A stretch of 64,000 nt of DNA from SZUA-318 sp964412015 (GCA_964412015.1 CAYPMO010000005.1:62001-126000), one strand, 5' to 3'. Positions 7,554-17,834 are shown, numbered from the stretch's first letter. Made by a program: numbers and translations. The notes: generated by a model from the sequence alone, not told the origin.

Positions 7554-9275
7554 CTACTCGGCGACCGTGGTCTCCTTGACGACCTCGTCCAACGTGGTCA
7601 CCCCGCGCTCCACCTTCTTCAGCGCGTCGTCGCGAAGGGTGAGCATTCCCTCGGAGACGGCGATCTCGCGGATCTCGTCCGTGCTCAGTTCCTTCATGAT
7701 GCCTTTCCGGAGAGCCGGGCTCATGATCATGACCTCGTAGAAGCCGCAGCGCCCCTTGTATCCCGAGCCGTTGCACTTCTCGCAGCCGGCACCCTTGTAG
7801 AACGTGGTCTTCTCCGCCCAGTCCAGCGGGACCCTCGCGGCCCTCAGGAACTCCTCGTCGTACGTCGTCTCGGTCTTACAGTTGTTGCAGATCCGGCGCC
7901 CCAGGCGCTGCGCCGACACGAGGTTCAGGGCGGAGGCGACATTGAACGGTTCCAGCCCCATGTCGATCATGCGGGTGATCGTCGAGGGTGTGTCGTTCGT
8001 GTGCAGCGTCGAGAGCACGAGGTGCCCCGTGAGGGCCGCCTTGATCGCGATGCCGCCCGTCTCGAGGTCACGGATCTCTCCCACCATGATGATGTTCGGG
8101 TCCTGCCGCAGGAACGCCTTCAGCGCTGCCGCGAACGTCATTCCGACCTCGTTGCGCACCAGCACCTGGTTGATCCCGTAGATGTTGTACTCCACGGGAT
8201 CCTCGGCCGTCATGATGTTCGTGTCGATCGTGTTGATCTGCGACAGGGCCGAATAGAGCGTCGTGGTCTTCCCGGATCCGGTGGGCCCCGTCACCAGCAC
8301 CATCCCGTACGGGCGCTGGATGGCCCACATGAAGTCTTTCTCGGCCTTGGGCTCGAACCCGAACTTCGTCAGGTCGAAGGTCAGGTTGCCCTTGTCGAGA
8401 ATACGCATCACGATCTTCTCGCCGAAGATCACGGGCAGGGTGGAGACGCGGAAGTCCACCACCTTGTTCTTCATCTTCAGCTTGATGCGCCCGTCCTGCG
8501 GCACCCGCTTCTCCGCGATGTTCAGGTCCGCGAGGATCTTCACGCGCGACGTGATGGCCGCCTTCATCTTCATGGGCGGCTTCATGACCTCCTGCAGCGA
8601 GCCGTCGATCCGGTAGCGGATCCGGATCTCCTTCTCGAAGGGCTCGATGTGGATGTCGGAGACTCCCCGCAGCACGGCGTCGGTGAGGAGCCCGTTGATG
8701 AACTTCACCACGGGCGCCGACTCCATCTCCGCTTGGAGGGCGGCCATGGAGGACTCTTCCTCCTTCTCCTCCACAACCTCGACGTCGACGTCCCCGACCA
8801 GGTCGCCCAGGTCGGGCAGGGCCTGCTCCTCCTCCTTGCCGTAGTACTTGTCCAGGTGCTTCCGGAGCGTGAACTCCCCGACGATGACGGGCTCGATGTC
8901 GAGCTTCGTCATGAACTTCAAATCGTCGATGGCCGCGAAATCCGTGGGGTTGGTCATCGCGACGGTGAGCATGCGCCCCACGCGCCGCAGGGGAAGGACG
9001 AGGTGTTTGTGGGCGACGTCGGGCCTCACGAGCCTCAGGATCTTCTCGTCCACCGTGACCTTGTCGAGGTCCACGGCCGGGACGCGGTACTGCCTGGCCA
9101 GCATCCTGGTGAGCTCTTCCTCGGCGACGAAGCCGAGCTTGACCAGGGCGTATCCGATCCGGGTGCCGCCGGTCTTGGCCTCGGTCAGCGCGGCCTGGAG
9201 CTGTTCGTCGGTGACGAGCCCTTCGCGCACGAAGAGATCGCCGAGCCGGATTTCGGAAGCGACCTTCGCAGACAT
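7554..9275 (-). CDS. pilB: Type IV pilus assembly ATPase PilB
   Basis: Extension ATPase that polymerises pilin. Starting at the ATG at 9275 gives 573 residues, the family norm; the open frame runs on to 11267 only by chance through sprA. It shows an N-terminal MshEN-type domain (RLGDLFVREGLVTDEQL), Walker A GPTGSGKTTTLYSAL, TAEDPVEYNIYGINQ, Walker B DPNIIMVGEIRDLET, His box HLVLSTLHTNDTPST, and the zinc tetracysteine (CNNC ... CEKCNGSGYKGRCGFYE) specific to PilB/GspE. It lies between comEA and pilT. Confidence 0.96.
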   Translation of the reverse strand: MSAKVASEIRLGDLFVREGLVTDEQLQAALTEAKTGGTRIGYALVKLGFVAEEELTRMLARQYRVPAVDLDKVTVDEKILRLVRPDVAHKHLVLPLRRVGRMLTVAMTNPTDFAAIDDLKFMTKLDIEPVIVGEFTLRKHLDKYYGKEEEQALPDLGDLVGDVDVEVVEEKEEESSMAALQAEMESAPVVKFINGLLTDAVLRGVSDIHIEPFEKEIRIRYRIDGSLQEVMKPPMKMKAAITSRVKILADLNIAEKRVPQDGRIKLKMKNKVVDFRVSTLPVIFGEKIVMRILDKGNLTFDLTKFGFEPKAEKDFMWAIQRPYGMVLVTGPTGSGKTTTLYSALSQINTIDTNIMTAEDPVEYNIYGINQVLVRNEVGMTFAAALKAFLRQDPNIIMVGEIRDLETGGIAIKAALTGHLVLSTLHTNDTPSTITRMIDMGLEPFNVASALNLVSAQRLGRRICNNCKTETTYDEEFLRAARVPLDWAEKTTFYKGAGCEKCNGSGYKGRCGFYEVMIMSPALRKGIMKELSTDEIREIAVSEGMLTLRDDALKKVERGVTTLDEVVKETTVAE

Positions 9276-9394
9276 CGACTGCGCCGATCCTTGCTGGAAG
9301 GGGAGGGAGCCCGCAGGCCGCGGGCGGACCATGGTAACAATACGGGGGATCTCCCGCCCCGTACAAGGGAAGACTGCCCCTCGGACGTACCTTC

Positions 9395-10024
9395 TCAGCG
9401 GTTCACCGTCACCAACGGCCGCAGCCGCGCCAGCGTCGCGGGTCCGATTCCCCGGACGAGAAGGAGGTCGTCCACGGTGCGAAACGGCGCCCGGGAGCGG
9501 GCTTCCAGGATCCTTCTGGCCAGGGCCGGCCCCACTCCCGGAAGCGCCTGGAGGGCCAGCGTGTCGGCCCGATTCACGTCCACCAGCGCCGGCGCCGGGG
9601 TCGGCTCCGCGCCGCGGCGCCGGCCGAGAGGAGGGTCGCTCAGGTCCAGATACGGTCGGATCTTCCCCAGGAGCGACGGCCCGATCCCCCGGACGCGGAG
9701 GAGGTCCTCGGGTGCCCGGAAGGGGCCGTCCGCCTCTCGCGAGCGGACCAGGGCATCGGCCAGGGACGTCCCCACCCCCGGAAGACGGTCGAGCTCCGCC
9801 GCGCTCGCGCGGTTGGGGTCGAGGCGCTCGTTCGCGCCCAGGGGGGCCGCGCGCATGCGCGCCTCCTCCACCCGCTCCCGGCTCTCCGCGAGCAGCACGG
9901 GAAGCGCGTCCGGGGCGGCCGGGGCCTCCTCCGACCGCACACCGCCCCACGCCAGGCGCGCCAGGCTCGCCGCGAGGAGGATGGCGGCCACCCTTCCCAG
10001 ACCCCGGGTTTCGGCATCGGACAT
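9395..10024 (-). CDS. ComEA-like helix-hairpin-helix protein, two HhH units
   Basis: Exported DNA-binding protein resembling the competence receptor ComEA. A hydrophobic N-terminus (VAAILLAASLARLAWGG) would anchor it in the inner membrane. Two helix-hairpin-helix pairs follow: NRASAAELDRLPGVGTSLA with EDLLRVRGIGPSLLGKI, and VNRADTLALQALPGVGPAL with VDDLLLVRGIGPATLARL. Most ComEA proteins carry one such unit, so this is a duplicated form. I chose the ATG at 10024 (AGGA eight bases upstream); an in-frame ATG at 10039 is the alternative. It sits between sprA and pilB, which favours a role in DNA uptake with the pilus. Confidence 0.82.
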   Translation of the reverse strand: MSDAETRGLGRVAAILLAASLARLAWGGVRSEEAPAAPDALPVLLAESRERVEEARMRAAPLGANERLDPNRASAAELDRLPGVGTSLADALVRSREADGPFRAPEDLLRVRGIGPSLLGKIRPYLDLSDPPLGRRRGAEPTPAPALVDVNRADTLALQALPGVGPALARRILEARSRAPFRTVDDLLLVRGIGPATLARLRPLVTVNR

Positions 10025-10081
10025 GGGCGATCCTGGCATCCCGGGCAGGCCACGGGAATGGCGGGATGGGCGGTGGCGGCC

Positions 10082-13000
10082 TCAGCGTGGCGGACCGGCC
10101 GGAAGGACGCCCGCCGAGAACTGGAGCTGTCCGAAGACGCCGAGCTGGAGATGCGTGGACCGGTTCTGCTGGCCCACGAACGACTGGCGGTCGTCGAAGC
10201 TCGCCTGCACGCCGATCTCCATGTCGCCGACGCTCGTGTCCAGGGACACGGAGAGACTCCGGCGGATCTGATCCAGGAAGGGGACGCAGCGCTCCTGCGT
10301 GGCGGTGGTCCGACAGTGACGCTCGGCCGTGTAGCCAGCCAGAAGGGAGAACCGCACGGGGCGGTCCAACCTCGTACCCCACGGCCCCGGCGGCAGGAAC
10401 TGCGAGCTCACCGAGATGCGGTGCGATGACTCGGCCCGTTCGGTGAGGCCGGTCGGGTCTTCGGATTCTCCGCTCTGGAAGGAGCCCCGGTAGGTGGTGA
10501 CGAGCGTCCCCAGCCAGGACACGCTCACGTTCACCGGGATCTGCACGTCCCGCTGCATACGACGCTGTAGCCCCCGAGCGCCGTACAGGGTGCTCTGCTC
10601 GATGGCGGCGTATCCCGCGGTCAGGCTCACCCTGCGCATCAGCGTGAACGCCGGCGGCGTGATCGGAGGGAGCGACGCGCGGAGATCGGGCCACCGCCTC
10701 CGGGTCGTGGTCCGATCGCTCCGGGTATCCAAGGTGGAAGTCTCGGCCCGCTGATAGGCCACGTCGAAAGCGCCCCCACCGGGGAAGAGGAGCCCGGAGC
10801 CCAGCGTCCACGAAGCCTGGTCGGTGAGGGTCGCAGCCGTGTCGGCGTCCAGGAACCGGAAGTCGTCGGCGCCGCCCCATCCGAGCTGGAAGCCGAGTCC
10901 CGGATCCACGGGATCCCGGTTGAACCGCGAAACCAGGCCATCCTGGTACGTCGCGGACAGGGGACGAATGGACCGGAGGAGGGCTCGGAGCTGTCCGACA
11001 GCGGGATCCTCGCCCTGCTCCGGACCGCTCGCGAGGTGCTCCGCGAGGATGCCGGGATCCAGGGACACGAGCGCCTGCCAATCGCGCTGGCCGCGGGCGT
11101 TGCGCGCGAGCGCGAGCACGGTGTCGCTCGCCACGACCTCCCGGACCAGATAGCTCGTGTTCCGGTCCGACCCGTAGGCGCTGTTCCAGTCCAGGTCGGT
11201 CCTGAGCCAACGGAAGAGGGTCGGCCGGAACCCCAGCCTCGTGCGCACGGTCCGGTTCGTCTCCCATCCCAGATCCACACCCGTGACGCGCGCGCGCTCC
11301 GCTCGGATCAGATTCCGCACGCCTGGATCCGCCACGGCGTCCTCCGGAGAGAGGAGATCCCGGGTGGACAGCACGGTGAGGCTCGCATCGAGCGCTTCGA
11401 GCGGCCGGAGCCTGACGTTCGCCGCGGTCTCGACGAACTCACGCGGGGCCTTCGTCGCCACGGCGAGCGTATCCCCGCTCACGCGGACGATCCGCTCGAA
11501 GCGGAGGATCTCGGCATCCTGACGCTCATAGGACGTACCGACGGAAACACGCTCCGGCGTCCACCGCAGCCGCGCTCCCAGCAGCTTCTCCTCCAGGAAC
11601 CCGGGCAGAACGGCACGCACCGCGTCCTCCGCGAATCCGGGGACGAGCGGCACGTTCCTGTCCTCGGGCTCGCGCATCCACGCGACCCCCGCGTCGAGGC
11701 TCTTCACCTCGCTCTCGGTCGTGACCGTGGAGCCACGGGTCGCGGTGTACCCCACGCGCGCGTCGAGACCATCCACGAAGAAGCCCACCCACGGGTTGGC
11801 CGCCTGTGTGCTCTTCCGGAAGGAGAGCCCCACACGCGAGCGCCGCGAATCCGTGGAACGGAGGTTGCGGATGCGATCGGCTTGCACGTCGGAGTTGAGG
11901 AGGAACGTGGGATCCTGGCTGGTCCGGTCCACGGAGACGGTCAAGGGCATCTCGATGGCCCATTCGGCCGGCGCCCAGCGGTCCAGTCGCAGCGAGGACA
12001 CCACCGACAGGGACCGGTCCGTCTGGTAGGTGGCCTCATCACGCAACTGGCGGAAGAGGGCCCCCCGACTGGTCCACGTCACCCGGCTCGCGAGGACGCC
12101 CGCACCGTCGAGGACCACCTCCGCCGACGTGGCGAGCCCCGCGTCTCGCACCGGGCGGCCCAGCCGCAGCTCGTCGATCCAGATCTCGCCGGAGAGCGGC
12201 GCGGCGCCCTGGTTGAGCACGCCGAGGGAGATCTCGCGGACGTGCGCGAGGTCGGGGGCGCGTCCCCGGTCCTTCAACACCACGGCGTAGGAGGAGTCGG
12301 CCGACCAGAGCGCGATCGGCGGGGCACCCGGGCCGGGCGGCTCGAGATTCAGCTGCTCCTCGGCGCGCTGCCGAAGATCCAGCCATTCCTGGAAATCCAC
12401 GACCACCTCGGGGAGCCAGTCGGCCGCGGTCACACCGGCCGGACCGACGGGCGAATTCAGGCGCGAGCGGAAGAGATAGAAGTTCTCCGCGTCGCTTCCG
12501 ACCTTCAGGAAGAACCAGTGGGGTCGGTCGGGCCCGAAGTCTCCCGAACGGGTCACCACCCAGAGCCGGGCCTGGCGATACGAGAGGAAGTTCCTCGGCC
12601 GCTGGGGGAAGCGGTGGTAGACCTCGGCGCGGCCGAGCGCAGGCACGGCGTCGAACGTAAGTCCCAGGGACTTCTCGTTGAACTCGATACCCTGTCCCGC
12701 GTAGGCCGTCGTGGGATCCAGCAGATCCTCCTTGACCCGTGGCGGTGATTCGTACGAGCTCCCCTCCGTGACCTGGGAGACCGAGCCGACCTCGAGGCGC
12801 CCGCCCGCGAGGATCGTGTCTCCTCCCAGCCCGGCCAGGATCCCCTCACCCGCGCGCTTGATCCAGCGGGACCCCACGAGGCGCATGCGGGCGAGCTGGA
12901 GGGTCCTGCCCCGCGCCCCGGTCACCGTCATCCGGAGGTGCTTGACCGCGCGCAGGTCGGCGTCCGTGAACGCGCCCCCCACCTCCACCGTCCCCGCTCC

Positions 13001-16000
13001 GCGGAGGGGAACGCGGTAGAGCTGGAAGTCCGTTCCGGTTTCCTCCCTGGCCCTGGCCAGGAACGGCGACGAACCGTCCAGGTGGATCACGTACCGCAGG
13101 TGTCGCTCCTGCGTGTCGAGGTTCCCATCCGCGTCCAGGTCCTCGGAGTCACGCCGCCCATTCCCCCGGGTGCAGGTGGCCCTGGCGTCGCCGCGTCGAT
13201 AGATCTCCCCCGGGCTGGCGAGGCAGGCCTCGTCCCAGACGCCCACCTCGTCGGACGCGCTGTTCCAGATCTCGCCGCGGGCCGGATCGGCCTCCTGATC
13301 GAGGATCCCGAGGCCCCACGGGTCCCCGGTCCGCCCCTGGGTCCCCGAGGTCGCTCCCCGGCCGTTCACGAACAGCGCGTCCTCACTCACGGAGCCGAGG
13401 TCGATGACCAGGGTGAGGGGCTCTCCGCCCGCCACGTAGAACTCGAGGAAGTCGGTCTTGGTGAGGTCGAGGCCCGTCGTGGACAGCGCCGTCGTGATCG
13501 AACGCCACGACGGACGCGGCAGCGCGCCGCGGCCCGGGCCGAACGTCACGAGGAGGCCGGGCTCCCGCACCTCCGAGCCCGCCACCTTGATCTGACGGTC
13601 GATCTCCTGACGTGGGAAATACCCTTCGTGGACGCCGACGCTGTCGCCGCCGACGGCCTCGACCACCCACCGGGACTGCCACACCATCGGGACGGCCGTC
13701 GACGCGTCGAGCGCGCCCGGGAGCGTGCCGACCGCGCCCTCCACGGAGGTGGGCGCGCTCCCGAGCACCCATTCCGAGGAGACGAGAGAGACCGGGAGCT
13801 CGGCCGCCGCGTCGAAGTCGTCCAGGAACGCCGTCCCGCGCGTGTTGGGGTTGGGCAGCGAGACCGCCACCTCCCCACCCAGGGAGAGCTTCGTGTCGCC
13901 ATCGAAGCGGAGGCCCGGAATCCGGTCCAGGAGGCGGTCGAACCATCGGACCGGAATAGAGCTGGCACCGCTCACCCCACCGGTCACCGCGGCGCCTGGC
14001 TCGGTTCCGAGCTGCGGGCGCGTGACCACCGTGCGCTCCGACTGGTAGAGCGTCAGGAAATCGAGGCCGCCCGAGCCCCCCAGCGACGTGTGGGCCCGGA
14101 ATCCGAAGACCTGCGTGGGCACGACCTGGAAGAGCTGGCGCTGCTCCCAGGTCGCGCGTACGACGGCATCGGGGCTGGCGGCGAAGAGCTGCTCCGGGTC
14201 CAGGAGGTTGACCTGGCCGAGGTCGTAGTCGATCTCATAGTCCACCGCGCGCATCAGGAGCCGGTCCCCGAGCCATACGCGCTCGCTGCCGTCCCGGATC
14301 CCCACGGCCCCCAGCGAGAACGAGGAGATGACACCCTCGCTCCGGATCCGGTAGGTGAGCGTCAGCCGGAAGAGGCCCGCGTTGTCCCGCTCGTACGGAT
14401 CCTCCTCCTCGTAGATCGTCCGGTTGGCGTCGTCGGCCAGGATCCGGCCTGTCTCCTCAGCGGACAAGCCGAGTGATGGGACGGGGGGAGGGTCCGCGAA
14501 CGGACGGAGCGTCGGGAAGACCACGAACGTCCCCTGCACCGGGGGCTCGTCCTCGAAGAGCTCGGCGCCGGGCGTGTAGACGAACGCGGCGTCGAGCATA
14601 TCGAGGGGCGATTCCTCGTCGAGGCCGAGGAGCCGCAGGAACGTGACGTCGTCTCCGGAGGGGGCACGCTTGAACGTCCGCCCGGCGGACAACTCGCCCA
14701 GCGAGATCGAGAGCGCCACGGACCCGGGCTCCACGTCCCGCGACCCCGATACCCGGTAGACCTGGTGCATCTCGAAATCCCACGTGGGCCGCCCGGGCTG
14801 GTGGTTCGCCCCGGATGCCTTCAGCAAGCGGAGGCGGGGACGATCACCCAGGTTGTGGATGCGTTCCGGATTGTAGTCGCCCACGGTGTCCCCGGCCGCG
14901 GTGATATACGTCACCGCGAGCATCTCCTCGCGCCGGAGTGGGGTGCGGAGCGCGATCCACAGGCCCGACGGATGCACGAAGTAGTCCACGCCCGGCTGGA
15001 GGTACCGGAACCACCCGGATTCCTCCACCACCGCGCCGTCGGCTCCTTCCGCGCGTGCGTCCGCCTGGATGAACCCCTGCACCTGCTGGCGGAGCACGGG
15101 GTCGTCCTCGAAGCGGTAGACCTGCACGGGGTCCGGCCCCGGCGCCGACGTCGGCGGAGCGGATCCCTGGTCGAGCGCCAGGACGTCCACGTGCGGCCAG
15201 CGCTCGATCTCGCGGGGGTCGAGCAGGAAGAAGAACTGGCCGCGGACGTAGGCGGCGTCGTCCACGACCAGCGTATCCTCCTGGACGAACGCCCGCTGGT
15301 CCCCCAGACCCGTGAGACGGAACTCGCGGGAGTTGAGGTCTCCGCGCTGCTGCGCCCACACGGTCTGGAAGTCCATGGGGCCGAGCTGTCCCTCGGCCTG
15401 GAAGCCGAAGTTGCCGGCAGGAATCCCCTCGGTGAGGAAGCGGGACGTGGGGAGGCGGAACGTCACGTCCCCCACCTCGAGGCGCCGCAAGATGTCGTCC
15501 TCGTCGCCTTCGTAGATGATGTTGATGCGATTGGCGGCATCGAACTCGCGCGCCTGGTCGAAATCCACGTCCACCCGGACCCGGTCCAGGATCGTGCCGG
15601 CCACCTGGACCCCGAACTGGACGTCGGGGCTGATCTGCGGGATCAGCGTCGGTGTGCAGCTCACCTTGAGCTGAGGATCGCAGGGCTGAAAGCGGGCCCA
15701 GTCGCCGCCGAGCTCCATGCGGCTGCGGACCTGCATGGCGAGGTCGGCGAAGTCCGTCACGAAGCGCGGCATACCGCCTCCGGCCGTGTCCGCGACGACG
15801 GGTCTCACGCGGGGCGTGACGGCCGGCAGGAACACCGATGTGTCGGAAGGGAGGCGCCCCCACTCGGCCACCCGCGTACGGAACCAGTCCCCCATGAGAG
15901 CATCGGGATCCCCGTGCGCGAGCGCCCGGTCCGCCCAAAGGGCCTCCAGGTCCTCGCCTGGCAGCGGCCCGGCCGGCAACGAGGGGAACAACCCGCCCGA

Positions 16001-16222
16001 CGTCATCGGGATCCGGCGCAGGCCCAGACGCACGTGGGGGGATCCGGGGTCGGCCGCCAGCCCGGAGGTCACCGCCCGCGGGAGTCGTCCCAGGTCCGCG
16101 CGCACGATCGTATCCGGCGGCGCCGGCCCGGGCACGGGCGGTTCGGGGACGGCCGACACCGGCGGCTCGGAGGCGACGGGCCCGAGCAGGGAGAGGACGA
16201 GGAGGAGGAGACGCAGGAGCAC
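10082..16222 (-). CDS. sprA: Giant outer-membrane protein of the SprA/Sov (T9SS translocon) family
   Basis: A 2046-residue protein with a signal peptide (LLLRLLLLVLSLLGPVAS) starting at a GTG. It matches SprA, the 36-strand outer-membrane channel of the type IX secretion system. Recognisable SprA features are the DLGSVSEDALFVNGRG segment, the aspartate-rich DLDADGNLDTQERHLRY repeat region, GIEFNEKSLGLTFD, SYRQARLWVVTRSGD and FLKVGSDAENFYLFRS, then a long series of amphipathic strands ending in a polar tail. The known family is 2,000-2,500 residues. No other type IX component is in the window. It heads the minus-strand series leading into comEA (57 bases) and pilB-T-C. Family assignment is by motif recall, without alignment. 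Confidence 0.85.
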   Translation of the reverse strand: MLLRLLLLVLSLLGPVASEPPVSAVPEPPVPGPAPPDTIVRADLGRLPRAVTSGLAADPGSPHVRLGLRRIPMTSGGLFPSLPAGPLPGEDLEALWADRALAHGDPDALMGDWFRTRVAEWGRLPSDTSVFLPAVTPRVRPVVADTAGGGMPRFVTDFADLAMQVRSRMELGGDWARFQPCDPQLKVSCTPTLIPQISPDVQFGVQVAGTILDRVRVDVDFDQAREFDAANRINIIYEGDEDDILRRLEVGDVTFRLPTSRFLTEGIPAGNFGFQAEGQLGPMDFQTVWAQQRGDLNSREFRLTGLGDQRAFVQEDTLVVDDAAYVRGQFFFLLDPREIERWPHVDVLALDQGSAPPTSAPGPDPVQVYRFEDDPVLRQQVQGFIQADARAEGADGAVVEESGWFRYLQPGVDYFVHPSGLWIALRTPLRREEMLAVTYITAAGDTVGDYNPERIHNLGDRPRLRLLKASGANHQPGRPTWDFEMHQVYRVSGSRDVEPGSVALSISLGELSAGRTFKRAPSGDDVTFLRLLGLDEESPLDMLDAAFVYTPGAELFEDEPPVQGTFVVFPTLRPFADPPPVPSLGLSAEETGRILADDANRTIYEEEDPYERDNAGLFRLTLTYRIRSEGVISSFSLGAVGIRDGSERVWLGDRLLMRAVDYEIDYDLGQVNLLDPEQLFAASPDAVVRATWEQRQLFQVVPTQVFGFRAHTSLGGSGGLDFLTLYQSERTVVTRPQLGTEPGAAVTGGVSGASSIPVRWFDRLLDRIPGLRFDGDTKLSLGGEVAVSLPNPNTRGTAFLDDFDAAAELPVSLVSSEWVLGSAPTSVEGAVGTLPGALDASTAVPMVWQSRWVVEAVGGDSVGVHEGYFPRQEIDRQIKVAGSEVREPGLLVTFGPGRGALPRPSWRSITTALSTTGLDLTKTDFLEFYVAGGEPLTLVIDLGSVSEDALFVNGRGATSGTQGRTGDPWGLGILDQEADPARGEIWNSASDEVGVWDEACLASPGEIYRRGDARATCTRGNGRRDSEDLDADGNLDTQERHLRYVIHLDGSSPFLARAREETGTDFQLYRVPLRGAGTVEVGGAFTDADLRAVKHLRMTVTGARGRTLQLARMRLVGSRWIKRAGEGILAGLGGDTILAGGRLEVGSVSQVTEGSSYESPPRVKEDLLDPTTAYAGQGIEFNEKSLGLTFDAVPALGRAEVYHRFPQRPRNFLSYRQARLWVVTRSGDFGPDRPHWFFLKVGSDAENFYLFRSRLNSPVGPAGVTAADWLPEVVVDFQEWLDLRQRAEEQLNLEPPGPGAPPIALWSADSSYAVVLKDRGRAPDLAHVREISLGVLNQGAAPLSGEIWIDELRLGRPVRDAGLATSAEVVLDGAGVLASRVTWTSRGALFRQLRDEATYQTDRSLSVVSSLRLDRWAPAEWAIEMPLTVSVDRTSQDPTFLLNSDVQADRIRNLRSTDSRRSRVGLSFRKSTQAANPWVGFFVDGLDARVGYTATRGSTVTTESEVKSLDAGVAWMREPEDRNVPLVPGFAEDAVRAVLPGFLEEKLLGARLRWTPERVSVGTSYERQDAEILRFERIVRVSGDTLAVATKAPREFVETAANVRLRPLEALDASLTVLSTRDLLSPEDAVADPGVRNLIRAERARVTGVDLGWETNRTVRTRLGFRPTLFRWLRTDLDWNSAYGSDRNTSYLVREVVASDTVLALARNARGQRDWQALVSLDPGILAEHLASGPEQGEDPAVGQLRALLRSIRPLSATYQDGLVSRFNRDPVDPGLGFQLGWGGADDFRFLDADTAATLTDQASWTLGSGLLFPGGGAFDVAYQRAETSTLDTRSDRTTTRRRWPDLRASLPPITPPAFTLMRRVSLTAGYAAIEQSTLYGARGLQRRMQRDVQIPVNVSVSWLGTLVTTYRGSFQSGESEDPTGLTERAESSHRISVSSQFLPPGPWGTRLDRPVRFSLLAGYTAERHCRTTATQERCVPFLDQIRRSLSVSLDTSVGDMEIGVQASFDDRQSFVGQQNRSTHLQLGVFGQLQFSAGVLPAGPPR

Positions 16223-16379
16223 GGTCGCGGGTCAGGCCACGAACGAACGGGATGACGGCGGGGTACGGAACCGACGGTCCCGCCTCCCATGAGGGAGGCC
16301 CCACCTTGAGGCGGTACGTCGGCCGGGACTAGCTTGGCGCGCCGACGGGCCCTTCAACGCCGACTCGAGGACGGCCGCG

Positions 16380-17834
16380 ATGCGGATAGCAGTGCTCACC
16401 CGATACCTGGTTCGGGCCCACATGGGTCCGTTCCTGTTCAGCGTGTCCACGATCACCGGCCTGATCTTCCTGAACGCGGTCGCGCAGCGCATCGACTCCC
16501 TGGTGGGCAAGGGGCTCTCGTGGACGGTGGTGGCGGAATTCCTGGTGTTGTCCCTACCTCATACGGTCGCGCTGTCCCTCCCGATGGCGGTCCTCGTCGC
16601 CGTCCTCTACGCGTTCAGCGAGCTCACCGAGCACAACGAGGTCATGGCCCTCGCCGCCGGCGGTGTACGGCCCACGCGTGTCCTCGGCCCCCTGCTGGCC
16701 ATGGGGGCCGTGGCCACGTTCGGGATGCTCTACTTCAATGATACGGTGCTCCCGGAAGCGAACCACCGGCTAAAGAACCTCCTCATGGACATCGGTCGCA
16801 AGAGTCCGACCTTCGAGCTCCGCGAACGGGTCGTCAACGAAATCCAGGTCCAGGGCGGGATGACGCACTACTTCCTTACCGCCACGCGCATCGATCCCTC
16901 CACGAACACACTCGAAGACGTAACGATCTTCGACCGGAACAATGCGATGCAGCAGCGCACGACCTACGCGGCCCGGGGCGTGATGGCGTTCAACGAAGCT
17001 CGAACCGACCTCTTCCTGACCCTGTACGACGGCGAGGTCCGGGAGGCGCAGCCCGACCGGCCCGGAGGGTTCCAGCACACGTATTTCCAGTCGCAGGTCG
17101 TGCCCCTGCGCGGAGTGGGCGACGAGTTGGACCGACAGCTCGGGGGCACCGAGCGCAGCGACCGCGAGATGGACTTCGACATGCTCGTCGAGCAGGCTTT
17201 CGAGCGGGATCTGCAGCAAGCCGACATACGGCGCAAAAACGAGGAACGGTCGTTGGCAGCCGTTCGGATGGCGCTCGGTAGGCCCACCAAGGCCGACTCG
17301 ACCACGATGGGAAGCCTGAGCTCCGTGCTCGCGGTGGCCGAGATGAGCAGCGAGGACAACGCCACGCTTTTCTCGCGGGACCCGGTGACCCAGTCCGTCG
17401 TGGTGGCGACCCGGACGCACCTGACCCAGGTACAGTCGCTGCAGGAGACGGCGAACCGCTATCGCGTCGAGCTCCACAAGAAATGGGCGATCGCGTTCGC
17501 GTGCCTCGTCTTCACGCTCCTGGGACCGCCGCTCGCGCTGCGCTTCCCACGGGGAGGCGTGGGCATGGTGGTGGCGGCGTCCACCGCGATCTTCGCGGTC
17601 TACTGGATCGGGCTCATCGGGGGCGAGAGCCTGGCGGACCGCCGGGTCGCCGACCCGATGGTGACGATGTGGGTCCCGAACGTCGTGTTCGCGGCAGTCG
17701 GCTTCCTGCTCGTGAGCCGCATGGGGCGTGCGGGGGCGACGGTCCGCGGGGGTGGATGGGAAGACATCTGGCTGAGGTTCCGCGACGCGCTCGGACGCGC
17801 GGTCCACAGGCGCACGGCGGAGGCGCGGGCATGA
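16380..17834 (+). CDS. lptF: LPS export permease LptF (YjgP/YjgQ family)
   Basis: One half of the inner-membrane LptB2FG transporter that extracts lipopolysaccharide and passes it to LptC/LptA. The 484-residue product has the family plan: N-terminal helices (IAVLTRYLVRAHMGPFLFSV; VVAEFLVLSLPHTVALSLPM), the coupling region EHNEVMALAAGGVRP, a large periplasmic jellyroll domain of about 250 residues, and three C-terminal helices (WAIAFACLVFTLLGPPLALR; GMVVAASTAIFAVYWIGLI; VPNVVFAAVGFLLVSR). It overlaps lptG by four bases (ATGA). Which of the pair is LptF and which LptG is assigned by gene order and the first-helix motif. Confidence 0.9.
   Translation: MRIAVLTRYLVRAHMGPFLFSVSTITGLIFLNAVAQRIDSLVGKGLSWTVVAEFLVLSLPHTVALSLPMAVLVAVLYAFSELTEHNEVMALAAGGVRPTRVLGPLLAMGAVATFGMLYFNDTVLPEANHRLKNLLMDIGRKSPTFELRERVVNEIQVQGGMTHYFLTATRIDPSTNTLEDVTIFDRNNAMQQRTTYAARGVMAFNEARTDLFLTLYDGEVREAQPDRPGGFQHTYFQSQVVPLRGVGDELDRQLGGTERSDREMDFDMLVEQAFERDLQQADIRRKNEERSLAAVRMALGRPTKADSTTMGSLSSVLAVAEMSSEDNATLFSRDPVTQSVVVATRTHLTQVQSLQETANRYRVELHKKWAIAFACLVFTLLGPPLALRFPRGGVGMVVAASTAIFAVYWIGLIGGESLADRRVADPMVTMWVPNVVFAAVGFLLVSRMGRAGATVRGGGWEDIWLRFRDALGRAVHRRTAEARA

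Noticed and set aside
6534..10271. 1245-codon open frame on the plus strand across the pil genes
   Set aside because: Mirror frame of pilT and pilB in high-GC DNA; Arg/His/Asp-rich composition, no domain, and both minus genes are unmistakable.
9276..11267. Extension of pilB upstream of the ATG at 9275
   Set aside because: The extra 664 residues run antisense or out of frame through comEA and sprA; family length and the MshEN start fit the ATG.
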